Origin: Spirilliplanes yamanashiensis
Lineage (GTDB): Bacteria > Actinomycetota > Actinomycetes > Mycobacteriales > Micromonosporaceae
Reading direction: 5' to 3'
Assembly: GCF_016863475.1 (NCBI RefSeq)
Contig: NZ_BOOY01000032.1
Span: 124,001-188,000, forward strand
DNA length: 64,000 nt
Shown piece by piece: positions 55,128 to 62,441 of the stretch. Made by a program: the position numbers and the translations under genes. How positions within the stretch are numbered: the stretch's first letter is position 1; the number at the start of each line of letters is the position of its first letter. Below the pieces are notes generated by a model. That model had not been told where the DNA came from, ran no database searches, and saw only the letters and a list, made by a program, of their open reading frames with translations.

Positions 55128-56191
55128 CGGTCCGCCGGCGGCTCGACGATCTCCGCGTCGCGCAGCAGCCCCCACAGGCCGGCGCCGTCCGGTGCGGACA
55201 GCCACTTCTTGCCGGCCGGGCCGAGCGCCTCGCCGTCGGACGAGCCGGCCGGCGCCGGGATCGCACCGGCCAGGATGGCCTCGCCGGGCAGCAGGCGGCG
55301 GATCGCCACGGCGGCCACGTTGTCGGGGTGGCGGGCGGCGAACTCGGCGTAGATCTCCTGGTCGTGCTGGCCGTCGTCGCCGATGAGCAGCCACTTGACG
55401 TGCGGGAACTCGCGGGCCAGCCGGGCCAGCGTGTCGCGCTTGTGGGCCTGTCCGCTGCGGAACCAGCGGTCCGGGGTGGGACCCCAGTCGGTGAGCAGCA
55501 GCGGCCCGGCCGGGTAGAGGTGCCGCGACAGGAACCGGGTCAGCGTCGGGGCGACGTTCCACGCGCCGGTGGACAGGTAGAACACCGGCGCGCCCGGGTT
55601 GGCCGTGGCGAGGCGCTCGTAGAGCACCGCCATGCCGGGCACTGCCGCGCGGGCGTGCTCGTCGAGGACGAACGTGTTCCACGCGGCGAGCAGCGGGCGC
55701 GGCAGCGCGGTGACCATGACCGTGTCGTCGATGTCGGACAGCACCCCGAAGGTGACCGCCGGGTCGATGATGCGCACCGGCGCCTCGACCGGCTTGGCGC
55801 CCTCGGTGCGCAGCCGCACGGTGCCCCAGCCCGGCGCCAGCTCGCCGTCGAAGACGCAGTCGACGTAGCCGCCACGGTCGGTGCGGGCGACCTGCTGCCG
55901 CCCGCCGACCTCGACCACGACCTCGGCGTCGCTGGCGGGGATCGAGGTGAAGCTGCGCCAGCCGCGGACCTTCTCCGGGCGTCGGCCGCCGGCGGGCACG
56001 TCGCGGGCCAGCAGCACCCGGGCCATGACCCGCACCCAGCCGGGGGCGCCGTAGCCCGTGTAGGCCGTGATCGTCGGTCGCCAGCCCCGCTGGCGCAGCC
56101 GGCGCGCGACGAGCTCGTGCAGCTTGTCCTCGATGCGCGCCGCCCGGTGCAGCCGGGTGGGAAAGACCCGGCCTGCGGGAGTGAGCGCCAC
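55124..56191 (-). CDS. APP1-type phosphatidate phosphatase
   Basis: 355 residues. The C-terminal half carries the APP1 (DUF2183) catalytic motif LSDIDDTVMVT, DxDxT at residues 153-157, then STGAWNVAPTL, HKRDTLARL and LLIGDDGQHDQEIY, characteristic of HAD-related Mg-dependent phosphatidate phosphatases. The N-terminal ~140 residues form a C2-like beta domain. It would convert phosphatidic acid to diacylglycerol or act on similar lipids. GTG start with AAGGTGG upstream. Confidence 0.9.
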   Translation of the reverse strand: MALTPAGRVFPTRLHRAARIEDKLHELVARRLRQRGWRPTITAYTGYGAPGWVRVMARVLLARDVPAGGRRPEKVRGWRSFTSIPASDAEVVVEVGGRQQVARTDRGGYVDCVFDGELAPGWGTVRLRTEGAKPVEAPVRIIDPAVTFGVLSDIDDTVMVTALPRPLLAAWNTFVLDEHARAAVPGMAVLYERLATANPGAPVFYLSTGAWNVAPTLTRFLSRHLYPAGPLLLTDWGPTPDRWFRSGQAHKRDTLARLAREFPHVKWLLIGDDGQHDQEIYAEFAARHPDNVAAVAIRRLLPGEAILAGAIPAPAGSSDGEALGPAGKKWLSAPDGAGLWGLLRDAEIVEPPADR

Positions 56192-56340
56192 GGGACCACC
56201 TTGCCTTCGTGTCGGCGATGTTCGGCGGGCCGGCGGTCCGGCCCACCCCCGACGGTACAAGTACCCGCCGACACCCGCGGGTGAACGGTGCCGGGCGCCC
56301 GCAGCGCGGGACGCCCCGGCTCCACAGTCGACGCGGGCGC

Positions 56341-57132
56341 TCAGCCCGCCAGGGCGTGCTCGCCGCGGGCGATCGGCACGGTGGTGACGCCGGCCGCCAC
56401 GTCCAGGCTGAGCTGGGCGTCCAGCCAGTCCGCGGCGCCCGACGGGCGCTGCGTCTCGGCCCGGAACGCGGCCTCGAACGCCTCCTCGCGCAGGGTGCTC
56501 AGGGCCGCGGCGGCCAGGTCGGCGGCCCGCCAGGTGAGCCGCTCGGCCTCGGTCGCGGCAAGGTGGGCGGCGAGCCGGCGGTCGCGCACCGCGCGGCGCA
56601 GCGCGGCCTCCTGGGCGGCCGGGTGCAGGCTCGGGTCCCAGCCGTTGCGGTGCGTGAGGACGTCGCTGAGGTCGGCCATCGGCAGCTCCCGGCGGCGGCA
56701 CGCGGCGGTGGCGGAGCGGTGCAGGTAGCGCTCGCACTCGGCCGGGGACGCGGCGACGACCTCCGCGTACGCGGCCGCCCCCGCGGCCCGGCGCCAGGCG
56801 GCGTCGGCGGCCTCGAATGCCTTCCAGGTGACCTCCACGGCCGCCTCGGCGGCGATCCACTCGGCGTGCCGGCGGCGCGCCGTGACGGCGGCCCGGTCGG
56901 CGGCGACGGCGACCTCCTCGGCGTACCGGGCGGCCTCCCCCAACTCGGCGTCGGCGGGGTCGGCGGGATCGGCGGGCGGCGCGGCGGGCGGGGCGGCCGG
57001 CCCGGCGGCGGCGCGGCGGGGCGCCACCAGGACCGCCCCGGCGACGACGGCGACGGCGAGCAGCAGCAGCCAGATGCCGGCGGCCTGGGGCATCTCGACG
57101 AGCACGGACTGCAGGGCGTTCTCCATGGTCAT
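56341..57132 (-). CDS. Single-pass membrane protein with long coiled-coil region
   Basis: 263 residues. N-terminal helix (AAGIWLLLLAVAVVAGAVLVA), an Ala/Pro linker, then a long Ala/Glu/Arg-rich helical region (~70-230) that looks like a coiled coil. No recognised family. AGAGGTG precedes ATGs at 57132 and 57126 and either start is possible. Flanked by 149 and 126 bp of non-coding DNA in which I see no clear signal. Confidence 0.72.
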   Translation of the reverse strand: MTMENALQSVLVEMPQAAGIWLLLLAVAVVAGAVLVAPRRAAAGPAAPPAAPPADPADPADAELGEAARYAEEVAVAADRAAVTARRRHAEWIAAEAAVEVTWKAFEAADAAWRRAAGAAAYAEVVAASPAECERYLHRSATAACRRRELPMADLSDVLTHRNGWDPSLHPAAQEAALRRAVRDRRLAAHLAATEAERLTWRAADLAAAALSTLREEAFEAAFRAETQRPSGAADWLDAQLSLDVAAGVTTVPIARGEHALAG

Positions 57133-57258
57133 GCACCTCTTCGGGGTCGAGGCCGGCCCGGGGCGCGCGCGGGGGCGCCCGGGGGCCGTGAACTACTGAG
57201 GGGGTCGTTCGTCAGGTGCGGGATGCGCGCACGGCCACGCGGCCGCGCGGGGGCCAGC

Positions 57259-57648
57259 TCAGGCGAGCGGCGGGGCGCGGCCGGCGGCGGGGCGCCGCTC
57301 CGGACCGGCGGGCGGGACGGCGGCCGCGGCGGCCGGCACGACAAGGCGCGGGGCGGCGGCCGGCGGGACCGGCGGCTCGGCGGGCGCCCCGGCGGCGGGT
57401 GCGGCCTCGGGTGCGGCGGGTGCGGCGACGACGGCCTGAGTGGCGGGCGTGGCGGCCCAGGAGACGGCCGGCGCGGGGGCCGGCCCGACCGCGCCGCCGG
57501 CCGCGGGCGCGCCGAGGGCGAGCACGAGCAGGGCGAGGGCGGTCAGGAAGCGCAGCAGGCGACGGGCGTACCCCAGCCGGGTGCGTCCGTCGAGAGCCAC
57601 CGATACAACGTACCGCTGCGGCACGGTTCGTGCACCGCTCGTGTCCAT
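57259..57648 (-). CDS. Secreted Ala/Pro-rich protein, tentative
   Basis: About 129 residues. A hydrophobic segment (LRFLTALALLVLALGA) resembles a signal peptide, followed by a disordered Ala/Pro/Val-rich remainder. No strong ribosome-binding site. It is divergent from the sirtuin gene. Its composition could arise by chance in DNA this rich in G+C, so confidence is moderate. Confidence 0.5.
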   Translation of the reverse strand: MDTSGARTVPQRYVVSVALDGRTRLGYARRLLRFLTALALLVLALGAPAAGGAVGPAPAPAVSWAATPATQAVVAAPAAPEAAPAAGAPAEPPVPPAAAPRLVVPAAAAAVPPAGPERRPAAGRAPPLA

Positions 57649-57689
57649 CGTCACCGGTGTCCGGTCCCGGGCGAGGCAGACTGGACGGC

Positions 57690-58526
57690 GTGCAACCTCT
57701 CGACGAGCTGGCCGGCTGGCTGGCCGACGGCGGCGTCGTCGTGCTCAGCGGCGCCGGCCTGTCCACCGAGTCCGGCATCCCGGACTACCGGGGCCCGACC
57801 GGCGCGGCCCGGCGCGGCACCCCGATGACCTTCCAGACGTTCACCGGCGACCCGGCGGCGCGGCGGCGCTACTGGGCGCGCAGCCACGTGGGCTGGCGGG
57901 TCATCGGCGACGCCCGGCCGAACGCGGGGCACCGGGCGGTGGCGCAGCTGCAGCGGCGCGGCGCGCTGGCCGGCGTCATCACCCAGAACGTCGACGGGCT
58001 GCACCAGGCGGGCGGGGCGGACGGCGTGGTGGAGCTGCACGGCAACCTGTCCCGGGTGGTGTGCCTGGACTGCGGTGAGCGCACCGGCCGGCAGGAGCTG
58101 GACGCCCGGCTGACGGCGGCCAACGAGGGCTTCGCGGCGGCGGTGCTGGCCGTGCACCCCGACGGCGACGTGGAGCTGAACGACGACGCGCTGGCCGGTT
58201 TCCGCACGGTGGCCTGCCGGCGGTGCGCCGGGGTGCTCAAGCCGGACGTCGTGTTCTTCGGCGAGACCGTCCCGGCCGAGCGGGTGCAGCACTGCTTCGC
58301 CCTGGTGGAGGCGGCGCGCGCGGTGCTGGTGCTGGGCTCCTCGCTGACCGTGATGTCGGGCCGGCGGTTCGTGCTGCGGGCGGCCCGCGACGGCATCCCG
58401 GTGGGCATCGTCAACCAGGGCGTGACCCGCGGCGACGAGCACGCGGCGGTGCGGCTGGACGCGCCGCTCGGCGAGCTGCTGCCGGAGCTGGTGCGCCGGC
58501 TGGACGCCGCCGCCCAGCCGGCGTGA
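57690..58526 (+). CDS. Sirtuin NAD-dependent protein deacylase
   Basis: 278 residues. NAD site GAGLSTESGIPDYRG (21-35), TQNVDGLHQ (98-106), catalytic His117 in ELHGNLS, zinc cysteines 125, 128, 176 and 179 (CLDC, CRRC) and GSSLTVMSG. All catalytic residues are intact. It removes acetyl or acyl groups from lysines. It has a GTG start with CAGACT 7 nt upstream, again the leaderless pattern. It is closer to class II bacterial sirtuins than to CobB by feel. Confidence 0.93.
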   Translation: MQPLDELAGWLADGGVVVLSGAGLSTESGIPDYRGPTGAARRGTPMTFQTFTGDPAARRRYWARSHVGWRVIGDARPNAGHRAVAQLQRRGALAGVITQNVDGLHQAGGADGVVELHGNLSRVVCLDCGERTGRQELDARLTAANEGFAAAVLAVHPDGDVELNDDALAGFRTVACRRCAGVLKPDVVFFGETVPAERVQHCFALVEAARAVLVLGSSLTVMSGRRFVLRAARDGIPVGIVNQGVTRGDEHAAVRLDAPLGELLPELVRRLDAAAQPA

Positions 58527-58587
58527 CCCGCGCACGGCGACGGCCCGCCTCCCAGGGGGATGGAGACGGGCCGTGGCCGTGGGCGCA

Positions 58588-59193
58588 TCAGCTGCTCTGC
58601 GCCTCCCACGTGAACTGCACGCCGGTCGCCGACAGGCCCTGGGCGGCGTCGCCGCCACCGAGCGTGTAGGTGAAGGTGTACGGCTTGGCCGTCCCTGCCG
58701 TGCTGGGCGTCCAGGTGCCGGCGCCGGTGCCCCAGTCGGTGTGGGCGGCGGCGAAGTTGTCGAGGGTGTCCGACGAGTTGTCCGGCACGGTGTTCACGTC
58801 GCCGAAGATCTGGGTCTGGGTGCCGGGCGAGGCGCAGGTGCTGCCCGAGCCGACCGAGACGTCGAGGTCGAGGTACTGGCCGAGGGTGCCGGTCGGGGTG
58901 TTGCTGTACAGCGTCACCGACGAGGCGACGCTCCCGTTGTAGGTGACCAAGATGCACTTGGTACCGGTGTCGCCCGGCTTGAGGTTCGTCTCGTTGAAGT
59001 TGGCGCCGCCGAAGTCGTTGTCGGTCAGGGTGACCGAGCCGGACGTCCAGCTGTTGTTGGCGTTGTCGGTGCTGGCGGTGAACGCCGCGCTCGACGCCTG
59101 CCAGACGAGTGCGCCACTGCCGATGAGCCCTACGACGACCGCGGCGGCCACGACCTTGGCGGACCGACCGGAGCGGGGGTGTGCGTCCTGCAT
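58588..59193 (-). CDS. TasA/camelysin-like secreted protein with SipW-type signal
   Basis: 201 residues. An N-terminal signal (SAKVVAAAVVVGLIGSGALVW) runs into AFTASTDNANNSWTSGSVTLTDND, the usual start of SipW-dependent mature proteins. The rest is a beta-rich domain with two Cys (KCILVTYNG, GSTCASPG) and ends FTWEAQSS, without an anchor. Such proteins form fibres or pilus-like surface structures in Bacillus and have actinobacterial relatives. AGGAGG ribosome-binding site. A FliA-type promoter motif lies 53 bp upstream. A SipW-type peptidase is encoded 2.5 kb away. Confidence 0.88.
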   Translation of the reverse strand: MQDAHPRSGRSAKVVAAAVVVGLIGSGALVWQASSAAFTASTDNANNSWTSGSVTLTDNDFGGANFNETNLKPGDTGTKCILVTYNGSVASSVTLYSNTPTGTLGQYLDLDVSVGSGSTCASPGTQTQIFGDVNTVPDNSSDTLDNFAAAHTDWGTGAGTWTPSTAGTAKPYTFTYTLGGGDAAQGLSATGVQFTWEAQSS

Positions 59194-59245
59194 GATGTGC
59201 CTCCTGGGTTCGGCGGTCCGTGTCCGCCCGTGCTGTCGGGTGTCC

Positions 59246-59272
59246 CTATCGGCGGGCGCCGGCGGGGTTGAA
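59246..59272 (-). promoter_or_regulatory. FliA/sigma28-type promoter of the first TasA-like gene
   Basis: Minus strand: TTCA (59272-59269), 15-nt spacer, GCCGATAG (59253-59246), seven of eight bases identical to the sigma28 -10 box GCCGATAA. It ends 52 nt before the ATG at 59193. Confidence 0.6.
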
Positions 59273-59297
59273 CGTTTTCCGTGCGGTGTGTCGGGCG

Positions 59298-60401
59298 TTA
59301 CGCGGGCACCGGCTGGGCGTCCACAGGGGACGTCCGGGCCAGGTCCTCGGCCAGCACGGCGCGCGCCAGGGCGGCCGCGGCGAGCGCGGTGAGGTGTTCG
59401 GCGGCGTCCTGCACGCGGTGTTCGACGCGGCCCCAGCGCACCGGGGGCGCCTCGAGCAGCAGCGCCCCGGCGACCCCGCCGACGGCGTAGGGCACGACGA
59501 TGACGTTGCGCGCGCCGGGCAGGACGGCGGTGAGCCAGTCGTCCTGGTCGGGGTCCAGATGGGAGACCAGCAGGGTCCGCGACTGCGCGAGCGCGCGGCT
59601 CACCACCGAGCGCGGCGAGTGGGCCGCGGGCGCCTCGTGGTGGGTGACGGCGCCGCCCTGCCGCTGGAGCACGGCGATGCCGGGGCCGCGGGTGCCGGTG
59701 TGCGGGTCGCGCCGGTACGCGAGCACGAGCGCGCGGGTGCCGATGAGCGGGCCGGTGCCGGCGCCGGCGAGCAGGCCGGCGATTTCGGCGGCGCCGCGGT
59801 CGGCGGCCAGGTCGGCGGCGAGCGCGCGCACCACGTCGCTGTCGGCCCGGCGGCGGCGCACCTCGCGCTCGTTGACGGCGGCGACCGCGGCCGTGACGAG
59901 CACGGTGATCAGCAGCGTGCCCTGGTAGACGATGAGGTCGCCCAGCGCGAACGGGGTCGCGGCGCCCCAGATGCCGGCGGCGCCGGCCTCCAGGGTGACG
60001 AGCGCGAGCAGGCCCTGCCACACGGTGAGTTTGACGCCGGTGCGGAACGAGGCGAGCAGCGTCACGGCGGCGCAGTGCAGGAACACGAGGTGGCCGCCGG
60101 GCCCGTCGAGGCCGCCGAGGGCCCGCCACAGCAGGCACAGCAGCAGCCCGTCGCCGAGCATGGACACGTTGAAGGCGCCGAGGGCGACCGCGCGCGGCGC
60201 GCGGCCGAGCAGCAGCGTCGGCAGGGTGAGCACGAACCACGGCACGGTGAGCAGCACGACGTGGTGGATCTGCTCGTGGTCGGCGCCGTCGACGAGCAGC
60301 CCGGCGGGCACGATCGCCATGACGACCGCGCGCAGCAGCAGCATCCAGCGCAGGCGGGTGCCGACCGGGATGAGGTCGGCGGCGGGTGCGGGCGTGGTCA
60401 T
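59298..60401 (-). CDS. Membrane protein with GAF-like domain
   Basis: 367 residues. Five to six N-terminal transmembrane helices, then a cytoplasmic part with a GAF-like fold (LLAGAGTGPLIGTRALVLAYRRDPHTGTRGPGIAVLQ to NVIVVPYAVGGVAGALLLEAPP). No kinase, GGDEF or other output domain follows, so it looks like a sensor lacking a catalytic end or part of a complex. Its ATG overlaps the stop of the second TasA-like gene (ATGA). It probably works with the surface-protein genes around it. Confidence 0.8.
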   Translation of the reverse strand: MTTPAPAADLIPVGTRLRWMLLLRAVVMAIVPAGLLVDGADHEQIHHVVLLTVPWFVLTLPTLLLGRAPRAVALGAFNVSMLGDGLLLCLLWRALGGLDGPGGHLVFLHCAAVTLLASFRTGVKLTVWQGLLALVTLEAGAAGIWGAATPFALGDLIVYQGTLLITVLVTAAVAAVNEREVRRRRADSDVVRALAADLAADRGAAEIAGLLAGAGTGPLIGTRALVLAYRRDPHTGTRGPGIAVLQRQGGAVTHHEAPAAHSPRSVVSRALAQSRTLLVSHLDPDQDDWLTAVLPGARNVIVVPYAVGGVAGALLLEAPPVRWGRVEHRVQDAAEHLTALAAAALARAVLAEDLARTSPVDAQPVPA

Positions 60402-61558
60402 GTCGTCTTCTCCTCGTGGGCGACGTCGTCCTCGGAAGGGGTCAGGGCGTCGTCCGCGCGGGGGTCGCGGAAGGTCAGGTGCGGGTCCTGCGCGGCGCGC
60501 AGGGCGAAGCGGGGGTCGAGCCGGTCGATGCGGTTCTGCAGCATCAGGAAGGCGAGCAGGACCAGCGCGCCGATGAGGGGCAGCACGCTGTGGGTGGTGC
60601 TGCGCACGGCGACCTCGGTGACGTCGCGGCCGAACTGGGCGAGCGCCTCCGCGATGCGGGCCATCGGGGCGGCGGCCGGCGCGTCGGCGGCCTTGCTGCG
60701 CGCCGGCGCGGCGGCGGAGCCGGCCGGACGCGGGTCGCGGTTGGCGCCCATGCCGGTGGTGACGCTGCGGCGGGTGCCGGTCGGCCGCGGCCCGGCGGTG
60801 GACCCGATGGCGGCGAACGGCGCGGGGGCGGCGCTCGCGGCCGGCGCGGTGGTGGCGGCCGGCGCGGGCGCGCCGGACGCGGGCACGGTCGTGGGGGCCG
60901 TCGTCGGCGCCGTGGTCGGGGGCGTCGTCGGGGCCGTGGTGGGGGCGGTCGTCGGGGGCGTCGTCGGCGGCGTGGTGGGGGGCGTCGTCGGCGCGGGCGC
61001 GCCCACGACGAACCAGCGGAACTGCGCGGTGCCGGTGCGGCCCTGGGCGGCGGCGACGTCCTGCACGGTGGCGGTGACCCGGAACGTGCGGCTGTCCGCC
61101 GCGGCGGGGGTCCAGCCGGTGGTGGTGCGCGGCGCGGCCGGGTCGGGGTCCTGCAGGTCGGTGAGCAGGCCGTCGTACACGGTGGTGCCGGAGAACCCGG
61201 CGCAGCCGGCGAAGCCGCCGCCGTTGCCCTGCTCGAGCCGGATCCGCAGGTTGCCGGCGAGCTGGCCGGTGACCTGGGCGGCGGAGACGTAGACGGTGCC
61301 GCCGGCCTGCCCGGCGTGGCTCACCTTGATGCACCGGCTGACCGGGTGGCCCGGCACGAGGCCGGACACCTGGAACAGGCCCTGGCCGTTGTCGTCGTCG
61401 GTGAGCCCGACCGAGGCCAGGACGGCGACGGGGGACGCCGTGGCGTCCTGCTTCGGCTTGTACGACGCGATCCCCAGCAGCGCGACGCTGGCGGCGACAA
61501 TCATGAGCAGCGTGCCGCCCGACACGAGCCGGTGGCCGTGCGCCCTCGCGTGCTGCAT
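60398..61558 (-). CDS. TasA/camelysin-like surface protein with Pro/Thr linker and C-terminal anchor
   Basis: 386 residues. N-terminal SipW-type signal helix (VSGGTLLMIVAASVALLGIA), beta-rich TasA-like domain with Cys pairs (RCIKVSH, GCAGFSG), a long TTPPTTAP-type linker, and a C-terminal helix (LPLIGALVLLAFLMLQ) followed by a 45-residue charged tail. It should span the wall via the linker and stay membrane-attached, unlike its neighbour. ATG at 61558 follows GGAG. CTCA-N16-GCCGATGG lies just upstream. Coupled to the membrane GAF gene. Confidence 0.87.
   Translation of the reverse strand: MQHARAHGHRLVSGGTLLMIVAASVALLGIASYKPKQDATASPVAVLASVGLTDDDNGQGLFQVSGLVPGHPVSRCIKVSHAGQAGGTVYVSAAQVTGQLAGNLRIRLEQGNGGGFAGCAGFSGTTVYDGLLTDLQDPDPAAPRTTTGWTPAAADSRTFRVTATVQDVAAAQGRTGTAQFRWFVVGAPAPTTPPTTPPTTPPTTAPTTAPTTPPTTAPTTAPTTVPASGAPAPAATTAPAASAAPAPFAAIGSTAGPRPTGTRRSVTTGMGANRDPRPAGSAAAPARSKAADAPAAAPMARIAEALAQFGRDVTEVAVRSTTHSVLPLIGALVLLAFLMLQNRIDRLDPRFALRAAQDPHLTFRDPRADDALTPSEDDVAHEEKTT
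60885..61005 (-). repeat. Pro/Thr-encoding repeat in the second TasA-like gene
   Basis: Degenerate tandem repeats encode TTPP/TTAP units forming a wall-spanning linker. Copy number is likely variable between strains. Confidence 0.8.
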
Positions 61559-61590
61559 GCTCGCTCCGTTCGGCTGGGTGGTCGCCGTGT

Positions 61591-61618
61591 CCATCGGCGG
61601 CCGGGGAGCCGACTTGAG
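61591..61618 (-). promoter_or_regulatory. FliA/sigma28-type promoter of the second TasA-like gene
   Basis: Minus strand: CTCA (61618-61615), 16-nt spacer, GCCGATGG (61598-61591), ending 32 nt before the ATG at 61558. Confidence 0.6.
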
Positions 61619-61633
61619 AGCGCCGGGTGAGAC

Positions 61634-61661
61634 CTCATCCACGGTGCGTGCGTGCCGACGT
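61634..61661 (+). promoter_or_regulatory. FliA/sigma28-type promoter of the signal peptidase gene
   Basis: Plus strand: CTCA (61634-61637), 16-nt spacer, GCCGACGT (61654-61661), 39 nt before the ATG at 61701. Its -35 box lies 15 bp from the -35 box of the divergent TasA-like promoter, back to back. Confidence 0.6.
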
Positions 61662-61700
61662 TACGGTCAGCAACCGCTCGCCCGCGTCGGAGGAGGTGTC

Positions 61701-62297
61701 ATGGGCGTTCACCGTGCTCCGCGCCGCCCGTGGCCGAGCCTCGCCGAGCTGCGCGCCGCGGTCCGGCTGACCGTGCTCGTGGCGGTCGGCGGGCTGCTGC
61801 TGTGGGCGTTCGTCCCGTACGCCGCGGGGTGGCACACCACGCTCGTCACCAGCGGCTCCATGGAGCCGGGCGTGCGCACGGGCGACCTGGTGGTGCTGGC
61901 GCCGCTGGACGCGGCGACGGCCCGGCGCTCGGAGCTGCGCGGCCTGGTGGTGCAGTTCGACGACCCGGTGCGCCCGGGCCGCCTGGTGCTGCACCGGGTG
62001 GTCGACCGGGAGCCCGGCGGCGCGCTGGTGACCAAGGGTGACGCCAACATGTCGCGCGACTACGCCCCGGTGCGGCCGGAGAGCGTGCGCGGGGTCGCCC
62101 GGCTGCGGGTGCCGTTCGCCGGCCTGCCGATGCTCTGGGCGCAGACCCGGCAGCCGGTCCCGCTGGTCGCGCTGGCGTTCGTCGTCCTCGTGCTGGCGTG
62201 GCCGGAGCGGTCGCGGCCCGGGCCGCGGGGCCCCGCGCCGGAGCGACCCGCATCGATTCGCGGCCCCCGGGAACTGGACATCCCGGTCGCCTTCTGA
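61701..62297 (+). CDS. SipW-type signal peptidase I
   Basis: 198 residues. N-terminal helix (VRLTVLVAVGGLLLWAFV), catalytic Ser in SGSMEPGVRTGDLVV, general base apparently His in LVLHRVV (Ser-His type, as in SipW/ER signal peptidases, rather than Ser-Lys), the conserved TKGDANMSRD and a C-terminal helix (VALAFVVLVLAW). It should process the TasA-like neighbours. Excellent AGGAGGTG ribosome-binding site. It is divergent from the second TasA-like gene. Confidence 0.92.
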   Translation: MGVHRAPRRPWPSLAELRAAVRLTVLVAVGGLLLWAFVPYAAGWHTTLVTSGSMEPGVRTGDLVVLAPLDAATARRSELRGLVVQFDDPVRPGRLVLHRVVDREPGGALVTKGDANMSRDYAPVRPESVRGVARLRVPFAGLPMLWAQTRQPVPLVALAFVVLVLAWPERSRPGPRGPAPERPASIRGPRELDIPVAF

Positions 62298-62305
62298 AAC
62301 GTTTC
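62296..62305. promoter_or_regulatory. LacI-type palindrome GAAACGTTTC
   Basis: Perfect 10-bp palindrome with a central CG, the form bound by LacI-family proteins. It overlaps the stop of the signal peptidase gene, 137 bp before the LacI start. Confidence 0.45.
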
Positions 62306-62342
62306 CTGCCTGTAACCGCAAGATGGCCTCTGACCTCTTGAC

Positions 62343-62356
62343 GTGACTCGGGTCAC
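62343..62356. promoter_or_regulatory. CRP-type half-sites upstream of the LacI gene
   Basis: GTGA-N6-TCAC, the inner eight positions of the CRP consensus. Together with the LacI palindromes this would give catabolite control of the sugar-uptake locus. Confidence 0.4.
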
Positions 62357-62372
62357 TGATGTTGACTGCCTG

Positions 62373-62400
62373 CCGAAACCGCTTCCGCAACCGGTTTCGG
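62373..62400. promoter_or_regulatory. LacI operator candidate with overlapping half-sites
   Basis: CCGAAACCG and CGGTTTCGG form a perfect 9-bp inverted repeat with a 10-nt spacer that itself contains CTTCCGCAAC. Two overlapping LacI-like sites (GAAACCGCTTCC and GCAACCGGTTTC) can be drawn here, 42 bp before the LacI start. Confidence 0.55.
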
Positions 62401-62441
62401 GCCGCCTCACGCGCGGCCTCGCGTGCGGTCAGGAGGGCGTC

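Noticed and set aside
57133-57258. A gene or RNA in the gap before the coiled-coil membrane gene.
   Set aside because: Neither a start with a ribosome-binding site nor a fold with conserved features could be seen.
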